Origin: Celoporthe dispersa | Taxonomy: Eukaryota > Ascomycota > Sordariomycetes > Diaporthales > Cryphonectriaceae | Assembly: GCA_016584495.1 (NCBI GenBank) | Contig: WAID01000009.1 | Coordinates: 4,154,001-4,218,000, forward strand | Length of the DNA stretch: 64,000 nt | Reading direction: 5' to 3' | Shown: in pieces, positions 23,998 to 34,673 of the stretch | Layout of the letters: each line of letters starts with the position of its first letter | Numbering within the stretch: position 1 is the first letter of the stretch | The notes under the pieces: generated by a model | The model's input: only the letters and a program-made list of their open reading frames with translations | Databases searched by the model: none | What the model was told of the DNA's origin: nothing | Position numbers and translations under genes: made by a program

Positions 23998-25376
23998 TTA
24001 AAAATATGGCAGCGGGTGGAGATCCAAGCCCTCGACAGAGAACTTGAACGAGTCGCTCCTGTGAGACGAGGTGGAAAAATTGTCAGCTTCGGGTCGTCCC
24101 AGACAAGACATTGCGTGTGGCACATCACAGCACCCGTGTCATGCCGACACGCCGCGCGCGGACTCACCTCGAATAGCTCCCACCGGCATCCAGGTCCAGG
24201 CGGCCGCGGATGCAGTCCTTGAAGTCCACATCCGCCCAGATGATGCCCTCGTCATCCTCCCACTGCGGCCCGGCAAGGACGTCGCCAAGCGGGCCCGTGA
24301 TGCACGACCCGCCGCGCGAGAGAAAGGCCTCCTCGCCCGTCTTCTTCTTGTCGCTGCTGGCCACGCCCGCTGTCGTCGTGGCCGTCCTGTCGGCCGCACC
24401 GTTCAGCTCCTCCTCCTTGGCGCACAGCACAATCTCGTTCCCGTCCTCGTCGATAACCGACCTCCTCCTCGTCCGCTGGCCCTGCCCCTGCCCGTACGGT
24501 GCAATGTCCTCCTCCCCTCCCTCGCGGCGCTGGCACATGTTCGCGCTCACCACAAAACACCGGCCCTCGATGCCGACGGTGCGCATGAGACCCAGCCAGG
24601 CATCCCGCCCGTCTGCGGTGGGCGCCAGCCACAGGTTCACGTTCTGGGCGTACAGGGCCTGGCGGAGGAGGGGCATGTAGTTCTCCCAGCAGATGGCGGC
24701 GGCCATGTTGACACGGATGCCGCGGATGATGGTGGAGACGGCCTGGAGGGTGCGGGGGAGCCCTGGGCCCAGATCAGGCGCTCCGTGCCGGTCTGTCGGG
24801 GTGGTGAGTAGTTCAGCAGGGGCCGTCTGGTAGCAGCAGCGGCAGGAGACAACATACCGGCATGACCTTCCTCCTCTTCCCAATCATGCCCTTCTTGGGA
24901 CAGACATAGACGGCAGCGCAGTACAGACTCCCGCCCGCCCTCTCGATGCACCCCGCGACGAGAAACACCCCCGTCTCGGCGGCGATCGCCTCGAGCTCCT
25001 CCCTCGTCCCGTCGCCCCTCCTGCCCTCCACCCCGTTCTCGTCCACAGGCAGGGCCCGCCTCACCCAGGCCTCGCCGCCTCCCGCCCCCTCCCCGGCAAC
25101 ATCTCCCAGGTCCACCGCCGCCTCAAAGTACCGCACGAACTCGTCGCGGCCCTCGGCAGACCGCCCGCCTATGACGCAGCCAAAGGAGGAGCCGCGCGGG
25201 TAGCCGCCGAGGTAGGCCTCGGGGAGCAGGAGGATGTCGGCGCTGTGCGAGGAGGCGGCGCGCCTGGCGACCTGGCGGAGGTGGGCGAGGGTCTGGGCGG
25301 TGGTGGGCTGCGTTGCCGGGGAGGAGGTGGCCAGCCGGATGTAGCCTGGTGCTGGAGGAGCAGCCGGAGGAGACAT
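23998..25376 (-). CDS. Nitrilase / carbon-nitrogen hydrolase
   Basis: Nitrilase-superfamily enzyme converting an organic nitrile (or cyanide-type substrate) to acid and ammonia. Exons 25376..24858, 24792..24168 and 24058..23998, about 401 aa. The Glu-Lys-Cys triad is visible: Glu in LLLPEAYLGG (~53), Lys in GKRRKVMPTGTER (~170) and Cys in AAAICWENYMP (~208). The first intron (GTATGT...CAG) falls inside the Lys motif between P and T; the last exon, 61 nt, encodes SDSFKFSVEGLDLHPLPYF, matching the usual nitrilase end. One base is missing in the G run 24754-24758 (sense-strand C run), after which RTLQAVSTIIRG resumes. Charged inserts (EDIAPYGQGQGQRTRRR; an acidic/Lys stretch around residue 290) lengthen it relative to minimal nitrilases. 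It converges with the FAD oxidoreductase, 282 bp between stops. Confidence 0.9.
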
Positions 25377-26464
25377 TGCTGAGCTTGTCGTGCCGGTGGG
25401 TGCAGGGCTGGAACAGACAATGTGGTCCTGATGGGTTTGTGGTGGTGATTCGTTTTTCTCTTGGGAGGGTGACGACGCGATGGGTCACACTCTTGCTGCG
25501 CTGATTTATATGTCTCCTCCTTCTCTCTCTCTGTCTCTCACACACACACACACTCTCTCTCTTCTCTCCACAACAGTTGTTTGACTCACAGCCTTTCTCT
25601 CTTTGAGAATAGCTTCTCTGATTCATGCACTTATCTCTGCTCCGGTCCGGAGAGGTTTGGGTCGGGAGAGGCGGGCGGCTTGAGCTGAGTTGGCGATAGG
25701 GTTACGTAAAAGAAGCCGCGTATAAACAATGGGCTGAAAATGGATGGATGTTGCAACCCCCCCCTCTTTTCGCCCAGACTTTATCGGCAAGCGTGTCTAC
25801 CCCGCCGTGTCATTATGCGCCCTGCCTGCACATGATGTGATTGTTTACATATTTTTATAGTATCCGGAAGAGGGTTTCAGCTTTGGACAGGACTCATGTC
25901 GCCGCTGTCGTCGCCGTCATCGTCGTCGTTGGACCGGTAATTATCCACTCTCACATGAGATCCCAACACATACACACATACACACACAGAGTCTTTTAGT
26001 TTCTCCCTCTTCGTTCTATCAAGTAGTTGTAGTAGTAGTAGCAGTGCTGGGTATCGATTCCGTTCCAAACCATAAACTCGTCAACAATGGATGCCACCCG
26101 CGCCAACAGAAAAAACAAAAGAACAAGAGGTGAAGAAAGGAAAAAAAAAAAAAGAAAAAGAGAGCGAGAGGGAGAAGAAGAAGAAGAAGAAGAAAAAAAA
26201 GTAATACAGGCCAACCAACTCCGCTCAGCACACCATTCTTTTTTTGTATTCCTCTTCCGAATCCCATCTCCGTGCCTGGCAGGTACTCTCTCTGCCTCCC
26301 AGCTTGTGCACATGTGTGCGCGTGCGTCTATATATGTGTACAACCCCCCCCCCCCTTTCCCCCTTTCGTATCGCTGTGGGCTTCGCTCAGCTGCCGGCGA
26401 CCACACCGACGCTCGTGGCACCGGCGTGCAGACAGTGCACACCCCTAGAGGCCACAAACCATCC
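25377..26464. other. Spacer upstream of the nitrilase
   Basis: Holds the nitrilase promoter side, with CT/CA-rich simple tracts (25520-25600), and the 3' end of the next minus-strand gene. Further A/G-rich and T/C-rich tracts lie at 26100-26210, and a C run at 26346-26356. No gene is supported. Confidence 0.5.
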
Positions 26465-27529
26465 CTATGATTCACTCGCGACAGCCATGGGCCCTCCGCC
26501 GCCGATACTCCCGCTCAGGCTGTCGGCCCGCCCGTGTCCCGACGTCAGCCCGCTCACGGACCGCTCGGCAATGGACCTCGCCGCCGTCAGCCCGGGGCTC
26601 GTGGGCTGCCCGTCCAGGTTCGCGCTCAGCACCGACAGGGGCAGGGACTCGCGGCTGCCCCCAAACTGCGACGGCGGCAGGGCGCGCACCGAGGCGTGGT
26701 CGTAGTCCGTGTCCCAGGAGCGCCGCCTACGGCGCTGCGTCGACGACGCCAGCGTCAGGATCGAGATGTTGTCGTTGAGCAGGTTGTTGGCGATGATGGC
26801 GCTGTACGTCGCCGGCCGGTACGCGCTGCTGCGCGTGTTGCGGTCGGTGCCCGGCATCGCCGTCACCAGCGCCTGCGGCTGGCTGTACTGCACAGGCTCG
26901 CCGTTCGGGTCGCGCGACGACGACGACGCCTGGGCCGTGGCGCTGGGGTGGCTGGCGCTGTGGGCACCGGGGCCGGCCGCAGGGACGCCGTTGGCCATCT
27001 GGGACTGGATCGTCGAGAGCGTGGTCGCCACGGAGCGGGCCGAGGGGGCGGGCGAGGAGAAGGTGCTGTCGGGCCTGCGAGGGTCGGTCGCCGTGATCAT
27101 CGTGCCCGCGAGCGAGGTGCCGCCGTACGACGGAGCCGTCGTGGGAGGCCGGCCCTCGGTCCCGACGTCGTCGTTGTCGTTGTGGTCGTCGTCCTCCTCG
27201 TCGTCTGCCGTCGAGCCCAGGGACGGCCTGTTGTCGAGCTCCTCGGCCGAGTGGACCACCAGCTCGAGCTCGCGGTCAGGGTCGCGCGTGCGGGCGCGGG
27301 CGCTGTCGCCCTCGATGGTCGAGATGCGGCTCTGTGGGTAGTCTGTAGACCGCGACTGAGACAGCGACTGCGATTCGTGGTCCTGCTGGCGCTGCTGTGG
27401 GTACCTGCAGCTGACGTGCCCGGACTGGGGATATGGGTTGTTGGGACCTCTCGCGCGTTTCATCTTCTGGTTCAGCTTCTTGACCCATTTTGTAAAAGGC
27501 TTGCGTCGATCTGCGGGCACCGTGGCCAT
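26465..27529 (-). CDS. Unrecognised Ser/Arg-rich, probably disordered protein
   Basis: A single open exon of 354 codons from ATG in the context ACGATGG. I do not recognise its function. The N-terminus is basic (RRKPFTKWVKKLNQKMKRAR), followed by Gln/Ser- and acidic-rich low-complexity sequence (DDEEDDDHNDNDD). The C-terminal third looks most constrained: an amphipathic stretch LLNDNISILTLASSTQ, then an Arg cluster RRRRRSWDTDYDHASVRALP, then Ser/Gly-rich sequence. No membrane helix, zinc ligand set or enzyme motif is visible; the Arg cluster could be a nuclear localisation signal or a phosphorylation-rich docking region. The frame stays open about 280 nt upstream without a good ATG, so an upstream intron or longer leader is possible. 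It is divergent from the MLH3 gene. Confidence 0.65.
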   Translation of the reverse strand: MATVPADRRKPFTKWVKKLNQKMKRARGPNNPYPQSGHVSCRYPQQRQQDHESQSLSQSRSTDYPQSRISTIEGDSARARTRDPDRELELVVHSAEELDNRPSLGSTADDEEDDDHNDNDDVGTEGRPPTTAPSYGGTSLAGTMITATDPRRPDSTFSSPAPSARSVATTLSTIQSQMANGVPAAGPGAHSASHPSATAQASSSSRDPNGEPVQYSQPQALVTAMPGTDRNTRSSAYRPATYSAIIANNLLNDNISILTLASSTQRRRRRSWDTDYDHASVRALPPSQFGGSRESLPLSVLSANLDGQPTSPGLTAARSIAERSVSGLTSGHGRADSLSGSIGGGGPMAVASES

Positions 27530-28527
27530 CGTGGTACCGTGATTGAGAGGTGCCACCTGCAAGGGGTGAGAGCAGGGTAGCGCGGGCGGCGGTGACGGTC
27601 GGCAAGAGAGAGAGAGACAAAGAGAGAGAGAGAGAGAGTGAGAGACAGAAAGAGAGATGGTCGTGCTCGTAGTCGGGGTGGACGAGGATGTCGAGGAGGG
27701 GGACGCGGGATGATGGGGAAGGCTGAAGGGGGGCTTCGCCAAAGAATTGCCCGGAGAGAACAGAGAGTGATGTGATGTGATATGATGTGACCTCGACGGT
27801 TTGATCACGCCTCGGTTACCTTGATCAGAGAACAGAGATATGGAGTAGAGATCAAGTCGGAAATTAAGAAAAGAACAGGACGAGGGGGCGGCGGCGGCGG
27901 AGGAGAGAGAAGGTTGGAAATGGAGTCTTTAGTCTTGAGGATCTGAATTCGGGACGACAGGCCCCCCCAGAAACCCCGATCCGTCCACTGCAAGCAGCGC
28001 CTTAGCCCAGAGGCCTAGCCCAGGGCCAGCCCCAGGCCCTGTCGCCTGGTTCCCAGGGCCAATGACAGCACCTGAACCATAGCCAGGCCAATCAGGCCGG
28101 GCCCAGCTGGACCCCAAGGCAGGGCGAGGCAGGAGGGCAGCTGCTCCCCTGGCTGGCTGCCTGGCTGGCTACTGCATCCTCCTGTAGCGGCTTGCGAGGT
28201 ACCATTTACAGAAGGGGTACCCACCTGGACCAGCGCAGCCACTGTGGAACACGTGACGTCATTCCAGGGGCTGTCTGGCCTAGCAGTGCCTGCACTGGAA
28301 AATGGCGAGACGCAACCCGCTGTAGTACACCGCACCTGCTGCGGCAGACACCACAGTGTGTACATACTCCGGACTATGGTATTCACTACTCATGTGTCCT
28401 GTGTATACAACCGCACATAGTGCTGTCCATGTCCACCCGTGACAACCTCAGCTCGCACCAACACACCACAGGCCAAACCGCCTGAGACCACTCGCTGGCA
28501 GCCTCACCCAGAAATGTCCATCTCGAC
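27530..28527. other. Divergent spacer upstream of MLH3
   Basis: Shared upstream region. A GA-rich tract (27600-27655) lies in the leader of the minus-strand gene. 28010-28190 is rich in short GGCC/CCAGG-type repeats (many TGGCTGG and CCAGG units). No gene is supported. Confidence 0.5.
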
Positions 28528-31500
28528 ATGTCCATCAAGCCGCTCCCAGGGGATGTCGTGGCGCAGATCAGGTCCTCCGCGGTCATCGCCTCGCTCAACG
28601 GCGTCGTCACTGGCCTCATCAAGAACTCGCTCGACGCCGAGGCCGCCAGGATCAACGTGACCGTCGACTATGCGAGGGGTAACTGTTCCGTCGAGGACAA
28701 CGGCACTGGCATCCCCCCATCCGAGTTCGGGGAAGAGGGGGGCCTGGGTCAGCTACACTGTACGTGCTGTGTGCATCATGGCTCACCCTCCCTCTGTGTG
28801 CTGCGCCTTGTCGCGACACCACGACTGACGATGCCATAAACATCAAAGACACCTCCAAGTTCCCACCACGGGCAGACACCCATGGGAGACATGGCGTGTT
28901 CCTGGCCTCCGTGGCCTCGCTGTCGCTCCTTTCCATCACCTCACACCATAGAGACTTTCACTCTCACAACTCCATGGCCATTCACAATTCCAAGGTCCTG
29001 ACACGGTATATGCCGTGTCTCCCCGAGCAGAGGCTTGTCACCTTTCCGCATGGTACGAGGGTCGCCGTGAGAGACTTGTTCGGGTCCATGCCGGTCCGCG
29101 TCAAGCACCGTGCCCTGCAGGCCGAGAGGTCGACCTTCTTCAGCAGGGACTGGGACCGCCTCCTGCTGGACGTGATCGCCCTCTTGATCGCCTGGCCTGG
29201 CGCGGTGTCCCTCTCTGTCCGCGAGGCTTCTGGCCGCCAGAGACTCACCCTGAGCACCGGCTCTGAACCTGAACGGTGGGCCAGTGACAGCTGCCGGGTC
29301 CTTCACCAGGCATCCCTGTGGGACAGCCCAGATGCAGGTGACTGGGTTGCCGTCGGAGCCTCCGCCCCAAAGCTGGACATCACCTGCTACGTGTGCCTCC
29401 AGCCGGTGGCCACTAAGCGTATGCAGTTCATCAGCCTTGGCATCGAACCGTTATCAAACGAGAGCCGGTGCAATATCCTGTACGAAGAGGTGAATAGGGT
29501 CTTTGCCGACTCTAGTTTCGGTGCTGTCGAGGAGAGTGACCCCGAGGAAGACTCGAGAAAGAACGGCAGGGAGGATCTCACCAACAGAGACCTCAAGGTC
29601 CGGAAAGGTGTCGACAGGTGGCCCATGTTCATCTTGAGCATATCTCCCTCCGCTTCGGAACCGTCTGGGGCCCTGGGCGTGGATGACCTTCTCGACGACC
29701 GGCGGCCAGACTTGGCCCTGGTGACAGATCTCCTGAGAGCCATGTTCTACGAATTCCTCAAGAAGAACCACTGCCGGCCTAGAAAAGTAATCTTGTCCAC
29801 AAGATCCACATCACGCCGCCAGAGAACCGGTAGCCCTTCGCCTCATCCTAACAATACCGCTCTCACAGCGCCGACGAGAGAAGTAGAGGCTGTCAGAAGC
29901 CCCAGGGTGACGGCACCTCCTGCGCCTGCTCGAAAGGTATCACGCCTCGAGGCGGCAGATAAAGGATCAGAGTCCCCATTCTCCGCGTGGTCGAAGGTCA
30001 AGTCAGGACAGCCTCTGCCGACTTACAAACAGCCAGCCCCTTCTCGCTCACGCACCCAGTCTGCCTCCGTCACTCCTGCTCAGCCGAGTCGAAACACTAC
30101 GCCAGGCTGCAGCTCCACTGACCGGTCGAGACCTTCCAGCCCTGCGCAGCTGTCTCGGCCTTCACTCTACGATGCCAACGGAATACTCACACGGCATCCC
30201 TTTGATGACATTGACCCCCGTGAGCTGGTGCGGAAGAAAGTAACTAGAGCGCCAGAGCCAGAGTCGGGTGATACCCTGCAGCCTCAGGTGGGCGAAAAGC
30301 TTCTGTCCTCCACAGACCGCCCTGTAGTAGATGAGACCTTCGAATGGGTCAATCCGGTGACCAAGATGGCTACCACCATCAACGCCCGGACTGGATTTGA
30401 GACGGCACAGAAGCCCTTGACGCAGAACAGAGGAACCTCCAGAGAGAATTCCACCAGAACGGCCCTCGACATGTCAGGGGGAGGCGACCGAGAGCCGAGA
30501 CGCGGAACCTTGGGCCAGAAACCTCGTCAACAGATGGAAGAATCCCGTGTTTGAGTCCGCTGAGGCGCCTATACCAAAACTGCCTGACGTGGCAGAGTCG
30601 CTTCAACTCGATGTCAAGCCAGGTGGCCACAACTGTCATCAGGCCCAGGCATCTTTCCATGTTGGCACACCACACGAGACGGCTACTATGGGCCTTTTGG
30701 GACGTTTGTCGAAGGATACCTTGAGAAAGGCGCAGCTCATCGCGCAGGTTGATAAGAAGTTCATCCTTGCAAAGGTGTCGCTCATGCACGTCAAGGGGGA
30801 TGAGACCTTAAGCTTAGATCCACCCTCTGCATCCTCAGTCCTAGTACTCATCGACCAGCACGCCGCAGATGAGCGGTGTCGCGTGGAGACACTCATGCAG
30901 AACTACTTTGCGCCCGCCACAGGTGACAGCGGCGAACAGTACTGGAGAGCCGTCACCGAGGTCCTGCCAAAGCCTGTGCAGTTTGAGCTTTCTCGCCACG
31001 ATCAAGACCTTCTTGGCCGGTTCCGGGAGTATTTTGCGTACTGGGGCATATGCTACGACATTGAGAGTTCCGCAAGTGACAACCGTTCCAGTACGGGTCG
31101 GAAGAAGATGAAGCCTAACGGTCATAAATTCAAGATCAGTGTGCGCAGTCTGCCTCCCGCGATCCTGGAAAGATGCAGGACGGAGCCCAGGCTGCTTGCT
31201 GAGCTGGTCAGGAAGGAGGCGTGGAAGCTAAACGACGAGGATGGATCTGTCCCACAGCTAAGACCGAGGGCAGTCTCGGAGGAAGGCCGTGATGGTCACG
31301 CACCGGCCTGGTATCGCTTTTCCACGGCTGTCCACAGGGCATCGTGGAGCTGATCAATTCCCGGTCTTGCAGGAGTAAGCCAGCTGCTCTTTCTTCTGCC
31401 CCCACCCTCCAGCCCCAAGCACATCAAAGACTGACGACGACCATGAATCTACCTAGGCGCCATCATGTTCAACGACCCTCTCGCCTCAGACCAGTGCTCT

Positions 31501-31698
31501 GAGCTGTTGGACAGCCTAGTCCGGTGTGCTTTTCCTTTTCAGTGCGCCCACGGACGACCCTCAATGGTGCCGCTCGTGGATTTGGGCTGTGGTGACCTAG
31601 GCAGCCTGGGCGGTATGGGCAGCAAGAAAATACAGGACGATGGTGACAGCGAGGATTTTGGACGGGCTCTGCGGGCGTGGAAGGAGAAGAGATGTTGA
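28528..31698 (+). CDS. mlh3: DNA mismatch repair / meiotic crossover protein MLH3
   Basis: MutL-homologue that pairs with MLH1 for mismatch repair and crossover resolution in meiosis. Exons 28528..28759, 28849..31374 and 31457..31698; introns have GTACGT and GTAAGC donors with CTGAC branch sites. The GHKL ATPase N-terminus shows KNSLDAEAARINVTVDY and SVEDNGTGIPPSEF, then HGRHGVFLASVASLSLL. A Ser/Pro-rich linker (~residues 420-650) leads to the C-terminal dimerisation/endonuclease domain with DQHAADERCRVE (the metal-binding DQHA-x2-E-x4-E type motif, ~745) and FQCAHGRPSMVPLVDLG near the end. Two single-base breaks: a G run at 30477-30481 one long, after which DAEPWARNLVNRWKNPVFE resumes, and a T run at 31318-31321 one short, after which FHGCPQGIVELINSRSCR resumes. 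Corrected length is about 999 aa. All key motifs are kept, so I infer a functional gene. Confidence 0.93.
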
Positions 31699-31897
31699 TT
31701 ATTTTCTTGGCATACATAGCGCAGGAGTTCTGGGCATGCTGGGTTCCTTTCAGGCGTGATTTTTAATTGGCTTTGTATATGGAAGCTGCAAAGAGGCCCA
31801 ACGAGCTGACAGGCTCTCTCAAACAGTCATAAATCCCATGATGTGTACTCTCAATCAACATCGCATCCCAACGTTCCCAAAGCAGCCTGCGTCACCT

Positions 31898-33870
31898 TCA
31901 GCCGGCCTTCTCGGTATGCAACCTACTAGACCAAGGCAACTTCGCCTCCCCGATAGCCTTTGACTTTTTACGCAACGGCAATTGCTGTTGGTCCGCTCGC
32001 TGTATGTCGCGGTCATAGCGATACTCCTCAAACTTCCACCAGACCGCCCAGCCCACCAGGGTGACGATGGTCAGGGGGACCGTCAAGGCCCAGTAGATCC
32101 AGAAATCTGGGGAGATTGAGGAGGAGGAGGAGCTGCCGCCGCCGCCGATCCTCCAGTTGAACATGCCCATGCTGAAGAGCGTCTGCAGGATCTGTGAGTA
32201 GAGCAAAGTAAGAAGGAGGTGAGTGCGTGGATGCCTACCGCGACAAATGTACCTGGCAAATAAGCAGCCGTGATCAGGGCTATGATCTTCATGCTGGTGC
32301 TGTCCTTGCCCGCGGAGACGGCCAGACGAGCGCTTGTCTGGCCGTCATCTTGGGCGATAGATGTATATAACTAGGGAAAAGCACTCTATGAGACCTGTAC
32401 TGGGTTTCATTTCATTTTGTTTTTTTCTCTCTCTGGTGGTCGGGAGAATATGAACTCACGATGTTGAGCTGTAGCTGCATTCGAGCCTCAGAAGTCTCGG
32501 TTATTTCCAGACAGGCCTGACTGAAAGCCTTTAGGTACTCCAGAGGCTCCTGAAACAGGACCCAGTCTACCTCTCGATATCTCTGCAGCCTCTTGCTCTC
32601 CTTGAGCAGCGCAAGCAGAGAATCGACGCATTCAATGTCCCACTGCGGCGAGCGCTTGGTGAAAATAATCCACGTGGAAACGTCGTTAAGCGCCGTCATC
32701 AGCCTCTTGGCCTGCTCTCTGTCCATCTGGCCGTCGACAAAGAGGCTGGGCTCTCTCGCGTGGTATAGCTTCTGTGACCGCCCGGCTTTCGTCACCCCGA
32801 TGCTGCTCTCGATCTCAATCACCCGGCTGCTGAGGGAGCCCATGATATAGGACCGGACGCGCTGGACGTGTGTCGCCAACGCCAGGCAGGGCAGCAGGAT
32901 GGGGTGACAGAGCAGGTGCTGCGATGCCTGGAGCTGGCTGACGAAGGCGTCGAGCGCGGGAGGTGGGTGGGCGGGCACCTTAAATTGATCGATGTTGAAA
33001 GTGAAGCCGAGGCTGAGGGCTGCAGTGATGCCTGTCTCGAAGTTATGACTGAGGGCGAGCCCGCCGATAGAGCATTCCCATTTCTGGGGGAGACCGGAGG
33101 ACCAAGCCTGTTTGGGAAGGGGGGGGGGGATATGATCAGCCCAGGAGCCAGCAGGAACCCATCGACGACAACACAGAGATATATGTAAGCCTTGGGAAGG
33201 GAAAAGAGAGGGGAACCCTCCTCCGCCGCCACGCCCACCCCCTCTCGAAACCGGACGCACCTAGCCTCGTGCAGCTATCGGTCGTGCTGCCCTCGGGATA
33301 CCTGTTGCACGCGTAAAGCCCAGACGCATGCTGAAATGTCATGAATGTGCATGGTGGGAGCTGGAGAGCCTCCACCACCTTGGTAGAGGTTAACTCTACC
33401 GGCACGGCACGTGCAAAACTCCCCGCTGACTGCGCAAAGAGCAGCCTGACGCCGCCCTGGAAGCTCTTATCCTTCTCGGCAGCATGGTGTATGCCGCCCT
33501 GAGAGAAGCGACCTTTCCTCCACGCCCAGTCCTCGACCTCTGATGCCTCCAGAGGATGAACCGTAGTGGTGTAGGTAGTATCACCCGAGGCCTGATGTCC
33601 ACACTCCCTCATGTCAGCTTGATATTGATTAGCAAGATAGAGAGACGAGCAAGGACTGTACTGGACGCACGTCAGCGTGTTTCCAAGCCTCAAGGCATGC
33701 GAAATAGCCGTGGTCACCATGGCGGCTCTGCAGAAGTGGCGCTTCGAGAATAGCTTGAAGCATCGCTGGTGATGGTCTTCGAGACTGGAGAGGAGCGTCG
33801 AGAGAGGAGAGGAGTGAGACCGAGGAGGACCGTCAGCTGCAGGTGGCGGGTCCGATGATAAGATGCTCAT
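31898..33870 (-). CDS. Fungal CorA-like membrane protein
   Basis: Member of the large Pezizomycotina group with a CorA-like C-terminus: a soluble domain, a helical stalk and two C-terminal membrane helices. Exons 33870..33261, 33107..32460, 32370..32239 and 32182..31898, about 557 aa corrected. The stalk includes EWDIECVDSLL-type helices and MQLQLNI, and the membrane part is MKIIALITAAYLPGTFVA-TLFSMGMFNW followed by FWIYWALTVPLTIVTLVGWAVWW. The loop reads SMGMFNW instead of the canonical GMN of magnesium channels, so ion transport is uncertain. One extra base in the G run 33086-33090 breaks the frame right after the 153-nt intron (LVLRSP-QKWEC). The short basic tail is presumably cytosolic. 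It converges with MLH3, only 199 bp between stops. Confidence 0.82.
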
Positions 33871-34673
33871 GCAGCTAGCGACCTCATGCGCTAATGCCTG
33901 GCTATTCAGCCATCATCAATTCTCTTCTTCTTCTTTTCATGTTGCTCTTATAAAAGTCGATGACGAGCGAAGCATATTTGCCTTGAGCCCAGGCATGAGT
34001 GGAAGGTATATAAATTGACGGGTACGGTACACATGGTCGAGTCATCTGAGAATATATTATTTGAGAAGGAGGAGCAACCTGGAGTTGCCGATAGAGACCT
34101 TGAGGGGTGCGATGTAAACCCAGAGAAACGTCTTTCGAGAAATATGATTCGAGAGAGGTACTTCAACTCAGGTTTAAGGTACACTCGACCACATGAGCGT
34201 GTGCGAGGGCCACCAGCCGATGCATGCCTGGCCCCTGCAGGCTAGACCCGTGCCTGCCCTTCCTACATAGTAAGTAGCTAGCTTCACCGGCCTAGCCTGG
34301 CTGGCCCTCTCTCCTTCCCAGATTCCTGCTATAGCGCAGCCTCTGAGTATAGTTCTTTCCCACATAAGATCAAAGTTAGGTGTAATAAAAGAGAAGGGCA
34401 GCTGCGGTGGAGAGCTTCTTAGGCTTTAGGGTTAGGGGTGGAGCACGTAAGCCCCACAGCCTTGAAACTAGGGTCCCCGGTTTAGCCAGTGCGGCACGAG
34501 CTTGTACATAGTACGTAGTCAAGTCAACAGTCTGTTGCTGTCGGCGTGCACTGCACTTCGTCACTGCAACGCCTTGCTGTGGATGTTAACCCGACCTACA
34601 CCTCCACCACTCAGAAGAATGTGACCTGGGATCTTAGGGCTACCCGCTGACTGACTGAGAAGGCTTAGTGATA
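33871..34673. other. Divergent spacer upstream of VPS11
   Basis: Upstream regions of the CorA-like gene (-) and VPS11 (+). No gene is supported. It includes a short CTTTAGGGTTAGGGG stretch near 34425, see rejected items. Confidence 0.5.

Noticed and set aside
26534..27580. Long plus-strand open frame opposite the 354-aa gene
   Set aside because: Arg/Val/Gly-rich shadow without motifs; the minus strand has the better start context and plausible protein.
34420..34445. TTTAGGGTTAGGGG, telomere-like
   Set aside because: Barely two TTAGGG units in an ordinary spacer between housekeeping genes; chance is enough.
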